Assembly (NCBI GenBank): GCA_010909165.1
Contig: MU008170.1
Coordinates: 620,001-684,000 of the forward strand
Source: Anthoceros angustus
Lineage: Eukaryota > Streptophyta > Anthocerotopsida > Anthocerotales > Anthocerotaceae
Direction of reading: 5' to 3'
Length of the DNA stretch: 64,000 bases
Of this stretch, positions 42,703-53,960 are shown in pieces (position 1 is the first letter of the stretch; every line of letters begins with the position of its first letter). Made by a program: the position numbers and the translations under genes. Below the pieces are notes generated by a model. That model searched no databases, was not told the origin of the DNA, and worked only from the letters and a program-made list of their open reading frames with translations.

Positions 42703-43425
42703 GTGATGCGGAGGTGGCGGAGGTTCAAAAGATCAAGCCTCCTCGCCCTTTTCGGGAGTCCGCCAGCCTCAAGTATCGGGAGGGTTCTTCTACATAAGCC
42801 GATGCTGCGTGCAAATGTGCATTTGCCGGGTTAACGGGTGATAGCACAAATGAATCGGACATGACACGATGGTGCACTTTCCACTCACGTCCTCCATATA
42901 AATCATGTGTGTCGCGCGCAACATTTGCCGTGGTAAGTCGTCGACAAGTCACCTTGGTAGACTCCTTGCAAGCGAAATGGTTGGTAAGTGTGGTTTGCGT
43001 CGGCCGACTTAGTACCCACGCCTACGCGACTTCATTGCACATAACGAGGAAATCCAATGAGGCGGATATCGCGGTCCACGCGGATAAGAATAACGGCCGC
43101 CGCACGATGGATAAGTCACGGTCATAAATACATGCATAGGAGAATAAGGTCCACTTAACTACCACCTTTCACACGACATCGTGGTTTCTAACTTTGGTTA
43201 ACGTGGTGAGCGGTAACCTAATCTGGTCCAGGTTAAGAGTCCCTTTTGGTAACGGTGTTCCACTTGCAACTGTTCAAGCACTTTCGTAACGCTCCACGGT
43301 CGCGAGAGGCCTCCATCGGTGTGTGTGGCGTGTGTGAAGGAGGGACCTACGGTGCGCCTTTGCAAGAGCGTGTTCCGTGTCAGCGGTGCACAAGGCATCC
43401 TGGGCGAGAACTCCACAATTTCCAT
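42703..43425 (-). pseudogene. transposase-like ORF, 5'-end copy 6
   Basis: A third copy of the extreme N-terminal region (MEIVEFSP at 43425), truncated at about 42703 by a junction within GATGCGGAGGTGG. Its start is 70 bases from, and divergent to, the MASGRRSKKD start of the ParB-like ORF at 43496. A fourth partial copy of the same region is at about 44777-45480. Confidence 0.45.
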
Positions 43426-43495
43426 TCAAGCCCAATTTGTGAGTGATGCAACTTTGTTTTCGTAGCTCAATTACAGGCGGGCTGTGCGGTGAGCG

Positions 43496-44430
43496 ATGGC
43501 AAGCGGACGGCGGAGCAAGAAGGATTTGGCGGATGCGGCGCGTGACCTCCTCCCAAGCAAGAAATCCAGGCGGGGAGTAAGCGGCGGCTAGTGCGGCCGC
43601 GGGGGAAAGGCAGCGACCATCGCGTGATCGGGAGGTGGTGAGCAAGCCAAGGGTGGGCATGCATCGGGCAAGCGAAATCCGCTAGCACGGCGTCTGCGAA
43701 GGCGGCTGGCGGTGGAAAGAGGGGGAGCTGGAGTGGAGAAGTCACAGAAGCCCCAGAAGCAGCCTGTGCCAGCGCCGATTCCTTCGCCCTTCACCTACGA
43801 GGAGACTGTGATCATTCGGCGTCTGAATGCTCAGATGGATCCTGTCAATGTTCTTGAGAAAGATTGGATGGTGACACAGGATGCAGAGCCAGAGGATGAG
43901 AACGTTTTCTGGACTCCACTATTGAAATTGTGGATCATGGGTTTCAGGGGAGCATTGCCTAACCAAAGAGCGAGGGCTGGATGGGTAGTATGGGCGACCA
44001 CGGACATGGACGAGAAGAACCGGTGTTCACGTTGTTTTGCACAACAAGGCCTCGGAGTTTGACGCAGTGATTCAAGACCCTCAAATGTATAGGGCGTATG
44101 AGCTCGGCGTCCTTGGGTTTCAGCTAAGAAATGTGGTCCTCCCGAGCTTGTCGAGGTATTTCGAGAAGCAATGCGGCAACCGAGTGTAAGCAGTATATGC
44201 CATGGACATGTGAATTTTGTTTTGTTGGTTTGTGTCACCGATGTGCTTTCTCCTCGATTTGCATCATGTTTCTTTGTCAGCCACCCAGTAGGAAGAGCTC
44301 TTATCGGGTTGTGTGGAAAGGTGTCGGATCTTGCACAGCGCGTATTGTCTATGAGGAGAGCGAGAAGCGGTGCAGGAATGAGGATGATGCGAGCGAGGAT
44401 GATGCGAGCGAGGATGATGCGAGATAGTGA
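43496..44430 (+). pseudogene. ParB-like element protein, N-terminal copy 1
   Basis: Starts MASGRRSKKDLADA, a basic leader. After a frameshift it continues PQKQPVPAPIPSPFTYEETV, RRLNAQMDPVNVLEKDWMVT, ENVFWTPLLKLWIMGFRGAL, RARAGWVVWATTDMDEKN and, in another frame, LHNKASEFDAVIQDPQMYRA, LGFQLRNVVLPSLSRYFEKQ. No domain was recognised in this N-terminal part. At the 3' end it runs into GAGGATGATGCGAGC repeats. Confidence 0.45.
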
Positions 44431-45553
44431 ATCGGACCATCCGACGAGGATGATGGCCCGATCCCGGATGTCTGGGTCATTCGGATGGAGAAGGGTCAGC
44501 GACCAAGGCGAGGATAGGGATGCAGAGGACATCATGAACTTTGCGACCTTGTTCCTACCGTCCGCATCGATGCGGATGACAATCGTGGCGCCGGCGCCGA
44601 CTGGCGGATGGGGAAGACTGATGACCCCAAACCCAAACTGGTTTGTCCAGTTTCCGTTGGGGGGAGATGGACTAGGCGCCGGCCGGCGGCGGCGCCTGGC
44701 GTGCCATTCGCTTTTCGCGCGAAGGAGGAGGCGGCCGGCGCCGGAGGCGAAGAGGAGCCAGGCGGTGATGTGGTGGGCGAGGTGGCGGAGGGTTCAAAAG
44801 ATCAAGCCTCCTCGCCCTTTTCCGGGAGTCCGCCAGCCTCAAGTATCGGGAGGGTTCTTCTACATAAGCCGATGCTGCGTGCAAATGTGCATTTGCCGGG
44901 TTAATGGTGATAGCACAAATGAATCGACATGACACGTGCACTTTCCACTCACGTCCTCCATATCGTCTGTGTGTCGCGCGCAACATTGCTAGTCAAGTCG
45001 CCGACAAGTCCCGCTAGACTCCTTGCAAGCGAAATGGTTGGTAAGTGTGGTTTGCGTCGGCCGACTTAGTACCCACGCCTACGACGCGACTTCATTGCAC
45101 ATAACGGCGAGGAAATCCAATGAGGCGTGGATATCGCGGTCCGCCACGGATAAGAATAACGAATCGATGGATAAGTCACGATGTCATAAATACATGCATA
45201 GGAGAATAAGGTCCACTTAACTACCACCTTTCACACGACATCGGGGTTTCTAACTTTGGTTAACGTGGTGAGGTAACCCTAATCGGTCCAGGTTAAGAGT
45301 CCCTTTTGGTAACGGTGTTCCACTTGCAACTGCCGCCAAGTAACGCCCACACGGCGAGAGAGGCCTCCATCACCGTGTGGCGGCGTGTGTGAAGGAGGGA
45401 CCTACGGTGTGCGCCTTTGCAAAGAGCGTGTTCCGTGTCAACCGGCACAAGGCATCCTGCGGCGAGAACTCCACAATTTCCATTCAAGCCCAATTTGTGA
45501 GTGATGCAACTTTGTTTTCGCGTAGCTCAATCGGGGCGGCTGTGCGGTGAGCG

Positions 45554-47725
45554 ATGGCAAGCGGACGGCGGAGCAAGAAGGATTTGGCGGATGCGGCGCT
45601 GCACCGACCTCCTCCCAAGCAAGAAATCCAGGCGGGGAGTAGAAGGCGGCTAGTGCACCCAGGGACTTGGGAAAGGCAGCGACCATCGTGATGCGACTGG
45701 AGGTGGTGTGCAAGCCAAGGGTGGGCATGCATCGGGCGGGCAAGCGAAATCCGCTAGCCTGACGTCTGCGAAGGCCAGCACAACGGTGGAAAGAGGGGGA
45801 GCTGGAGTGGAGAAGACACAAAAGCCCCAGAAGCAGCCTGTGCCAGCGCCCATTCCTTCGCCCTTCACCTACGAGGAGACTGTGATCATTCGGCGTCTGA
45901 ATGCTCAGCTGGATCCTGTCACTGTTCTGGAGAAAGACTGGATGGTGACATGATGCGAGCGAGGATGAGAACGTCGGACTCCACTATTGAAATTGTGGAT
46001 CATGGGTTGGGGAGCATTGCCTAACCAAAGAGCGAGGGCTGGATGGGTAGTATGGGCGACCACGGACATGGACGAGAAGAACCGGTGTTCACGTTGTTTT
46101 GCACAACAAGGCCTCGGAGTTTGACGCAGTGATTCAAGACCCTCAAATGTATAGGGCGTATGAGCTCGTCCTTGGGTTTCAGCTAAGAAATGTGGTCCTC
46201 CCGAGCTTGTCGAGGTATTTCGAGAAGCAATGCGGCAACCGAGTGTAAGCCGATATGCCATGGACATGAATTTTGTTTTGTTGGTTTGTGTCACCGATGT
46301 GCTTTCTCCTCCGATTTGCATCATGTTTCTTTGCAGCCACCCTGTAGGAAGAGCTCTTATCGATCACAGTGGAAAGGTGTCGGATCTTGTAGCACAGCGT
46401 ATTGTCTATGAGGAGAGCGAGAGAGCAGAGTGAATGAGGATGATGCGAGAGCTGCAGAAGATGCGATAGTGAATCGGACCATCCGACGAGGATGATGGCC
46501 CGATCGATGTCTGGGTCATTCGAGATGGAGAAGGGTCGACCAAGACGAGGATAGGGATGCAGAGGACATCATGAACTTTGCGACCTTGTTCCTACCGTCC
46601 GCATCGATGCGGATGACAATCAGGCGCCCGGCCGGCGCCGACTCGGATGGGGAAGACTGATGACCCCAAACCCAAACCGGTTTGTCCGCCTGCTGGGGAG
46701 ATGGACTAGGCGCCGCCGGCCGCCTCAAGGTGCCCATTCGCACTCGCACCAAGAAGGAGGAGGCGGCGCCGCCGCGCCAGGGCGGAAAGAGGAGCCAGGG
46801 CAGTGATGTGGTGGAGCGAGGTGGAAAACGGAAGAGAGCACCTACGGATGTCTCTGCTGCCAGCGGACGGATGAGCAGTGGCGATGTGGCGGCAGGTAGT
46901 GGGAAGAAGAAGTCGAAGAGAGATGAAGGAAAAGGGGACCATCCGGAAAACATTGCCACTGTTCATGTTCGTACAGACGAGGAAAGGCTGGAGGATGCTA
47001 TCGATCACGACCCTTTGACACGAATTCGGGACTCGCTTACTCCAAGAAGGTGGTTCAGAAGCAGTATTAGTGAAGTGGAGAATTTGAAACCGCATCCCAT
47101 ATTACACCGGATGCGAGATAAGGAGAGTGGACGAGGCATGGGCAAATTATTTGGCTCGTGTAATATCGAAGGGAAGGATTGAGGAGGGCGTGTTGCCTCT
47201 CCTTTGCATGATCGACCCGGAGTGTGACAACCTCGCAAGTTGGTGGAAAGGTTCAGGGCGAAGAAATATGTTATGGGGGTTCTTGGTGGGAACCATACTT
47301 TTGCAGCCATGAAACATTTGGCAGATATATCTCCGGGGAAAACACGCTTCCAATATGTGGAAGCTCATGTGTATTGTGGGCTGACGGTGGCGGAAATGCG
47401 AGTACTGGCAACAGACCACAATACGATGTCAGACAAAAGGAAGAAGATGTCCTTCATTGAGCAGGTCAGGTACTTGAGGGACGAACTGCTTATTGCCAGG
47501 CGAGATGATGTCCAGATGACCATGAATTGGAAATTCAACCTATACCGTGTATTGGGCTTGATTGAGGACGACGGAGGTCGGGAAGACGATGTTTACAAGC
47601 AGAATAAGGTGGACAATCGGACCCACATCTTATGCATTGCGAAACAGGAGGGGAAGGTTTGGGACAACGTGGATCGAATATTTTCAAAATGGGAGGTGGA
47701 GAATTGCCGGAGAAACATGTTCTGA
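45554..47725 (+). pseudogene. ParB-like element protein, copy 2 with best ParB domain
   Basis: Same N-terminus as copy 1 (ATG 45554), then a lysine-rich linker (SGKKKSKRDEGKGDHPENIA), then a ParB/sulfiredoxin-like domain. That domain reads PRRWFRSSISEVENLKPHPI; in a shifted frame DEAWANYLARVISKGRIEEG; then, open from 47240 to 47725, KKYVMGVLGGNHTFAAMKHL, VEAHVYCGLTVAEMRVLATD and HNTMSDKRKKMSFIEQVRYL. GGNH-x-x-AAMK and LTVAEMRxLAxxHN fit the ParB-type pattern (G-x-H-R-x-x-A and s-x-x-E-x-x-LAxxxN). Prokaryotic ParB-like domains act in DNA segregation, CTP binding or nuclease activity. In a plant transposon the role is unknown. Confidence 0.5.
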
Positions 47726-47796
47726 ACAAGTAAGAAGGGCAAAGGCAAACGGAAGGTACAAGAGGAGGCTCGGTTGTTGACCTTTGTTTACGTGGA

Positions 47797-50640
47797 GAAG
47801 GTCAGCGACCAAGACGAGGATAGGGATGCAGAGGACATCATGAACTTGCGACCTTGTTCCTACCGTCCGCATCGATCACGGATGACAATCAGGCGCCGGC
47901 CGGCCGGCCGCCGACTCTGGCGGATGGGGAAGACTGATGACCCCAAACCCAAACCGGTTTGTCCGATTTCCGTTGGGGAGATGGACTAGGCGCCGGCCGG
48001 CGGCGGTAGTGGGAAGAAGTTTCATGAAGAAGGAGGCGGCGCCGGCCGGCGCCGGGAGGCGAAGAGGAGCCAGGCGGTGATGTGGTGGAGCGAGGTGGAA
48101 AGCGGAAGAGCACCTACGGATGTCTCTGCCGGAGACGATGACGATGGCGATGTGGCGGTAGTGGGAAGAAGAAGTCGAAGAGATGGAGGAAAAGGGGACC
48201 ATCCGGAAAACATTGCCACTGCTCATGTTCGTGCAGACGAGGAAAAGGCTGGAGGATGCTATCGAGATGCACCCTTTGACACGGTCGGGACTCGGCTTAC
48301 TCCAAGAAGGTGGTTCAGAAGCAGTATTAGTGAAGTGGAGAATTTGAAACCGCATCCCATATTACACCGATGCGCAGATAAGGAGAGTGGACGAGGCATG
48401 GGCAAATTATTTGGCTCGTGTAATATCGAAGGGAAGGATTGAGGAGGGCGTGTTGCCTCTCCTTTGCATGATCGACCCGGAGTGTGACAACCTCGCAAGT
48501 TGGTGGAAAAGGTTCGAGCGAAGAAATATGTTATGGGCGTTCTTGGTGGGAACCATACCTTTGCGACCATGAAACATTTGGCGAGATATATCTCCGGGGA
48601 AAACACGCTTCCAATATGTGGAAGCTCATGTGTATTAATGTGATGCGGAAAATGCGTACTGCACCACAATCGATGTCGACAAAGGAAGAAGATGTCCTTC
48701 ATTGAGCAGGTCAGGTACTTGAGGGACGAACTACTTATTGCCAGGCGAGATGATGTCCAGATGACCATGAATTGGAAATTCAACCTATACCGTGTATTGG
48801 GCTTGATTGAGGACGACGGAGGTCGGGAAGATGATGTTTACAAGCAGAATAAGGTGGACAATCGGACCCACATCTTATGCATTGCAGGAGGGAAGGTTTG
48901 GGACAACGTGGATCGAATATTTTCAAAATGGGAGGTGGAGAATTGCGGAGCGGAAAACATGTTCTAACAAGTAAGAAGGGCAAAGGCAACGGAAGGTACA
49001 AGAGGAGGCTCGGTTGTTGACTTTACGTGAAGTCAAGGATATGCTAGCAAAGCCGTGGAAATCGTTCAAGGGATTCCACTGGAGAGTGCGTCGTGGATAC
49101 TCATCGGTATGAGAAGGTGTTGACAGTATTATCGACCTAAAAGGTATGGATGAGGAGATTACCTTACGGAAGAAGTTTCATGTTATACAAGTGGCTATGG
49201 TAAAACACTTGGGCTGCTCATCATTCGAAGAGGTTAGGTGGAATATCCTTTGCATTCGTGAAATGATAGCTCGGTTCAGACGGCATTATTTGGGAAGGTG
49301 TGCCATACTACCCATCGTTTTCTAATTCTCTCATGTCGTGTACAAACCCTAACGTTCTTGCGGTAGCGGTGGCGAGGCCACTTCCACATGTGATGTGGGG
49401 ACCGGGTTGCCTTCAGGCGGCCGGCCGGCGCCATCTGTATCCACTCCATAGGCAGGGGCTTGAGGCGCCGGCGGCGCCTCTCCTGAGATCTCTGGTGCAT
49501 AATGTTTCACTTGCATCTGTATATGCACTTACTCGTTTTGCCCTGCGAATTGAAGGATATAGACAACTTGCGGAAAATGCCGGAGGACTTTAAGAATTTC
49601 ATTTTAGATCAATAATTGGAAGAGTTTGGAAGGCGATGTGGCGGCGGTATGGCGGTCTGAGATCTTCATGAAGGGCTGCACATTTTCTTGTTCTGTGGTG
49701 AAGGAGGTTCATTACCAAGTGGAGAAGCGAGATATTTTGAGATGCGGGGCTACCTTGGTGAGGAGGTACACCACATTAGTCATGGATGTGCCCGGAGGCT
49801 TTGATATTGGGCCTATGGACAAGCGGATGGATGCCACTATGTTGAGTCTGATTTTCAGCAGTTTTCATGAGAAAACTACAAGCGAAGACTTCCGCATGAT
49901 TGTCATGCATGGAGTGGAGGAAGCCCACACAGACGGAATCGATCGCGGTGGTGTAAGAAGGGTGGCTGGTGTCTTTCGTGTGGGATAAAACTAACATGAG
50001 CAATGATAGGGGCGGATTTGAAGCGATGGAGTATGTGGTATCGGATGGGGCTTGAAGATGGGTGTTCAAAGGATCGAGCTCCGATGATGCGAATGCCATG
50101 CATGGCACTTTTAACAATGGGAGGTCCGTCATAGGCCATGACAACATGGTAAAGAAGCGGTGTACTTGTCCCATGACAAGTTGGTGGTATGCCCATACCA
50201 AAGGCCTCTTGGGCGATGATGAAATTGATCAAGACCTTCTCAAAAGAAGGAGGCGGGTGGTGGGCGCATGCTCGGAGTGGCACAACGGTATTAGCGGCCT
50301 TGCTGTGGAAGAATCGCCATCGAGCGGACTTACGGTGTCTTGGATACATCCCCAGCGCATCCACGGATCGAGGTTCTCCGGATCTTGAAGAAGAGCTTAC
50401 CTTGAGCCCCATCGCAAAGGCCCTTGCGATTCGGGCAAAGGAGGTTTGTATAAGTGAAAAGGATTGTTCAAAGGCCCAAGTTGTTTCTTTGAGTGCCGGA
50501 GGATGAAGACCGAGCAGGCGGTGTTGGAGGAAGGACAGCAAGCTGGATACCATATGGCAACCTCCCACGTCGTCGGCGGTCCAAGCGGAGGTTAACAACG
50601 ATGACAACGCTTTGGGTGAGAATGAGCTTTGACGAAGAAG
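47797..50640 (+). pseudogene. ParB-like element protein, copy 3, ParB domain plus C-terminal region
   Basis: Begins mid-gene (at the GTCAGCGACCAAGACGAGG segment), repeats the ParB domain (48240-48970, more indels than copy 2), and then continues into the C-terminal region (49020-50640). There, in shifting frames, are GMDEEITLRKKFHVIQVAMV, HLGCSSFEEV, and then LVMDVPGGFDIGPMDKRMDA, FSSFHEKTTSEDFRMIVMHG and WLVSFVWDKTNMSND. The last two pieces look like motif IV and following strands of an amino-methyltransferase, though the usual aromatic residue after D-x-P is a glycine. Such ParB-methylase fusions are known in phages and bacteria. This is suggestive only. Confidence 0.4.
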
Positions 50641-50924
50641 AAGCTGGGCGTATCGAAACCTAGCGTAGTTTTAGATTCGCTCGCTCAGGCCCATTGAGAC
50701 CCGAATAGCCCGCACGAGTAACCGGATCCAATGTATTAGGATTCGGACATAAACTTCATTATGCCATGTGTCTATCGGTGCCATTTTGCGAAGTGCACAT
50801 TTAAAACGTCCCTCTTCCATCATGGCTTCATCCGGTAGCCGGCCAGCGCTACCCACTATTCACCGTGTGTATGCCTCAATTGTGTTGTTCATGACTTAGT
50901 CGGGGCCAAGAATGGTCCATTGTC

Positions 50925-52560
50925 GAGGAGGCTCGGTTGTTGACCTTTGTTTACGTGGTCAAGGATATGTTAGCAAAGCCGTGGAAATCGTTCCAAGGGA
51001 TTCCAGCTGGAGAGTGCGGTCAGCAAATACTCATCAACGCAGCAGAGAAGGTGTTGACAGGTATTATCGACCTAAAAGGTATGGATGATGAGATTACCTT
51101 ACGGAAGAAGTTCCATGTTATACAAGTGGCTATGGTTAAACACTTGGGCTGCTCATCATTCGAAGAGGTTAGGCTGGAATATCCTTTGCATTCGACCGAC
51201 GAGATGATAGCTCGGTTCCAGACGGCATTATTTGGGAAGGTGTGCCATACTACCCATCGTTTTCTAATTCTCTCATATGTCTGCATTACAAACCCTAACG
51301 TTCTTGCGGTGGCGAGGCCACTTCCACATGTGATGTGGGGACCGGGTTGCCTTCAAGGCGGCCGGCCGGCGCCATCTGTATCCACTCCATAGAACTCAAG
51401 GCCGAGGAGGCCGGCGGCGCCTCAGCCACTGCATAATGTTTCACTTGCATCTGTATATGCACTTACTCGTTTTGCCCTGCGAATTGAAGGATATAGACAA
51501 CTTGCGGAAAATGCCGGAGGACTTTAAGAATTTCATTTTAGATCAATAATTGGAAGAGTTTGGAAGAAGCGGTATGGCGGTCTGATCTTCATGAAGGGCT
51601 GCACATTTTCTTGTTCTGTGGTGAGAAGGAGGTTCATTACCAAGTGGAAGCGAGATATTTTGGAGATGCGGGGCTACCTTGGTGAGGAGGTACACCATTA
51701 GTCATGGATGTGCCCGGAGGCTTTGATATTGGGCCTATGGACAAACGGATGGATGCCACTATGTTGAGTCTGATTTTCAGCAGTTTCATGAGAAAACTAC
51801 AAGCGAAGACTTCCGCATGATTGTCATGCATGGAGTGGAGGAAGCCCACACAAGACGGAATCGATGCGGTGGTGTAAGAAGGGTGGCTGGTGTCTTTCGT
51901 GTGGGATAAAACTAACATGAGCAATGATAGCGGATTTGAAACAGGAGTATGTGACCGGATGGGGCTTGAAGATGGGTGTTCAAAGGATCGAGCTCGATGA
52001 TGCCGAATGCCATGCATGGCACTTTTAACAATGGGAGGTCCGTCATAGGCCATGACACCGTGGTAAAGCGGTGTACTTGTCCCATGACAAGTTGGTGGTA
52101 TGCCCATACCAAAGGCCTCTTGGGCGATGATGAAATTGATCAAGACCTTCTCAAAAGAAGGAGGCGGGTGGTGGGCGCATGCTCGGGACAAGCTGTATTA
52201 GCGGCCTTGCTGTGGAAGCGCGCCATCCGCCAGGCGGACTTACGGTGTCTTGGATACATCCCCAGCGCATCCACGGATCGAGGTTCTCCGGATCTGAAGA
52301 AGAGCTTACCTTGAGCCCCATCGCAGGCCCTTGCGATTCGGGCAAAGGAGGTTTGTATAAGTGAAAAGGATTGTTCAAAGGCCCAAGTTGTTTCTTTGAG
52401 TGCCGGAGGATGAAGACCGAGCAGGCGGTGTTGGAGGAAGGACAACGCTGGATACCATATGGCAACCTCCCACGTCGTCGGCGGTCCAAGCGGAGGTTAA
52501 CAACGATGACAACGCTTTGGGTGAGAATGGTTTGACGAAGAAGAAGCGTATCGAAACCTA
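50925..52560 (+). pseudogene. ParB-like element protein, C-terminal copy 4
   Basis: Second copy of the C-terminal region. Its 5' part is the cleanest version: LLTFVYVVKDMLAKPWKSFQ, GIPAGECGQQILINAAEKVL, GIIDLKGMDDEITLRKKFHV, EYPLHSTDEMIARFQTALFG (50937-51240). The methyltransferase-like segment is at about 51700-51960, with more deletions than copy 3. It ends in the charged tail near 52560, followed by the right end of the element. Confidence 0.45.
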
Positions 52561-52895
52561 GCTGTAGTTTTAGATTCCTTGTTGGGCCCAGTTGAGACCG
52601 AATAGCCCGCACGAGTAACCGGATCCAATGTATTAGGATTCCGGACATAAACTTCATTATGCCATGTGTCTATCGGTGCCATTTTGCGTGCACATTTAAA
52701 ACGTCCCTCTTCCTTTGTCATGGCTTCATCCAGCGCCAGCGGGCCACCACTTGTCGTGTGTGTATGCCTCAATTGTGTTGTTCATGACTTAGTCGGGGCC
52801 AAGAATGGTCCATTGTCGAGGCTGATGGCTTTGCGTGATTTAGATACCGAGTGATTTTCGTCAAAGGGGTTCTGCAACACCGGAAGGGGGTTCGT

Positions 52896-52925
52896 ATATA
52901 AACCTCCTTACAGAATTACCATGTT
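52896..52925 (-). repeat. right inverted repeat
   Basis: Reverse complement of 29361-29390 except for one base (position 52900). It contains AACCTCCTTACAGAATTACC. It marks the right edge of the repetitive block; sequence beyond is of a different type. Confidence 0.75.
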
Positions 52926-53000
52926 AACATCATCAGCACATGTCCTGATAAGTTTAAGAGTCTGAGCACTCTTGACAAGAAGGGATCTGATTGAGTGGTA

Positions 53001-53310
53001 TCTGTAATCAAGTCTTGGATTTGCCGAATCGTCCCAAACCGCCCGTGCGGACAAATATTTCTCAGTTCCTCGGTCGAAAAGCAAAAGTACATGAGTTTGA
53101 AACCCATGGTTCTACTTTCATGCGGGTTCTCTTTTGTCCGGGTCAAGGGTTCTAATTGAATAGTCCTATCTGCAATGAAGTCTTGGATTTGCCGAATCAT
53201 TCCAAATTGCCCTTATTGACAAATATTCCTTAGGTCCTCATTCGAGAAGCAAAAGTACAAGGGTTCAAAACCCATGGTCTTACTTTTGCACTATTTCGTC
53301 CGGCAGCCGC
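53001..53310. repeat. diverged tandem duplication, period about 168
   Basis: TCTGTAATCAAGTCTTGGAT at 53001 recurs as TCTGCAATGAAGTCTTGGAT at 53169. The rest of the unit (GATTTGCCGAATC, GACAAATATT, AAGCAAAAGTACA, AACCCATGGT) follows in the same order. Confidence 0.75.
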
Positions 53311-53390
53311 CGAGATCGACTTGTCGTGACACTAGCAAAAAAGAAGCCAGTTTGAAGGCAAGGGGTTGTGCTAAATTGACAAAGTCGGAA

Positions 53391-53960
53391 GCCAACCCAA
53401 GCACATTTTTATTATTTTCTCTTCAGCGTGTATGTGAAGTGGACTAAAGGTAGCAGAGTTGTAAAAATTGTAATGGTATCATGCGGATGGTCGTAGGATT
53501 AACCCTATGTGCCGCCCTTTGCAAATTCATATCCATGGTCGGCAGATTTGGAACTCGCATAGATGAACTCATACGAGTTTCAATCTCGCTTAGACGAACT
53601 CATAAGAGTTTCAATCTCGCCTAGACGAACTCATAAGAGTTTCAATCTAGCTCCAAAACCACTCCGACATGACCATATATCAAGTAATAACTTTGTAAAT
53701 TTTATAAATGTGGGGCTGATTGACCAAGTACATTTTTATACTTTTCTCTTCAATGTTTATGTGAAGTAGAATTAGTGCAGCAGAGTAGTAAAAAACGTTT
53801 GATGATGTCACGCAAGGAGTTGCAGGATCAACCCCGCCTGTTGGCCTTTGTGCACTCATGCCTGTTGGCCTTTGTGAATTCACATCAATGGTTGGTAGAA
53901 CTCAAACTTGCTCAGGCGCGCCAACAAGAGTTTCAATCTTGCTCGATAAATAATAGGACC
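53391..53960. repeat. diverged duplication of about 330 bases with inner 35-base tandem repeat
   Basis: The segment starting AAGCACATTTTTATTATTTTC (about 53399) recurs from about 53727 as AAGTACATTTTTATACTTTTC. Both continue through TATGTGAAGT, GCAGAG, GTAGTAAAAA-like and AATTCA motifs. Between them, 53553-53650 holds three 35-base units of GAACTCATAAGAGTTTCAATC type. Confidence 0.65.

Larger units (their letters stand above)
29361..52925. mobile_element. 23.6 kb composite transposon block with divergent transposase-like and ParB-like ORFs
   Basis: The block is bounded by an inverted repeat of 30 bases with one mismatch (29361-29390 and 52896-52925). Inside are several truncated copies of a minus-strand transposase-like ORF (32.2-43.4 kb) and of a plus-strand ParB-like ORF (43.5-52.6 kb). 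The two are divergent, with start codons as close as 70 bases. A left array (29.4-32 kb) has short reiterated segments. Copies are joined in head-to-tail order at short microhomologies and differ by many one- to ten-base indels, so no intact ORF exists. I infer one ancestral element of perhaps 8-12 kb, later expanded by internal duplication. The left inverted repeat also occurs inside the array (about 30592), so the left edge is uncertain. Confidence 0.6.

Noticed and set aside
29361-52925. CRISPR array or satellite as the explanation for the central repeats
   Set aside because: Repeat units are hundreds to thousands of bases, coding-derived and unevenly sized, without a regular repeat-spacer pattern.
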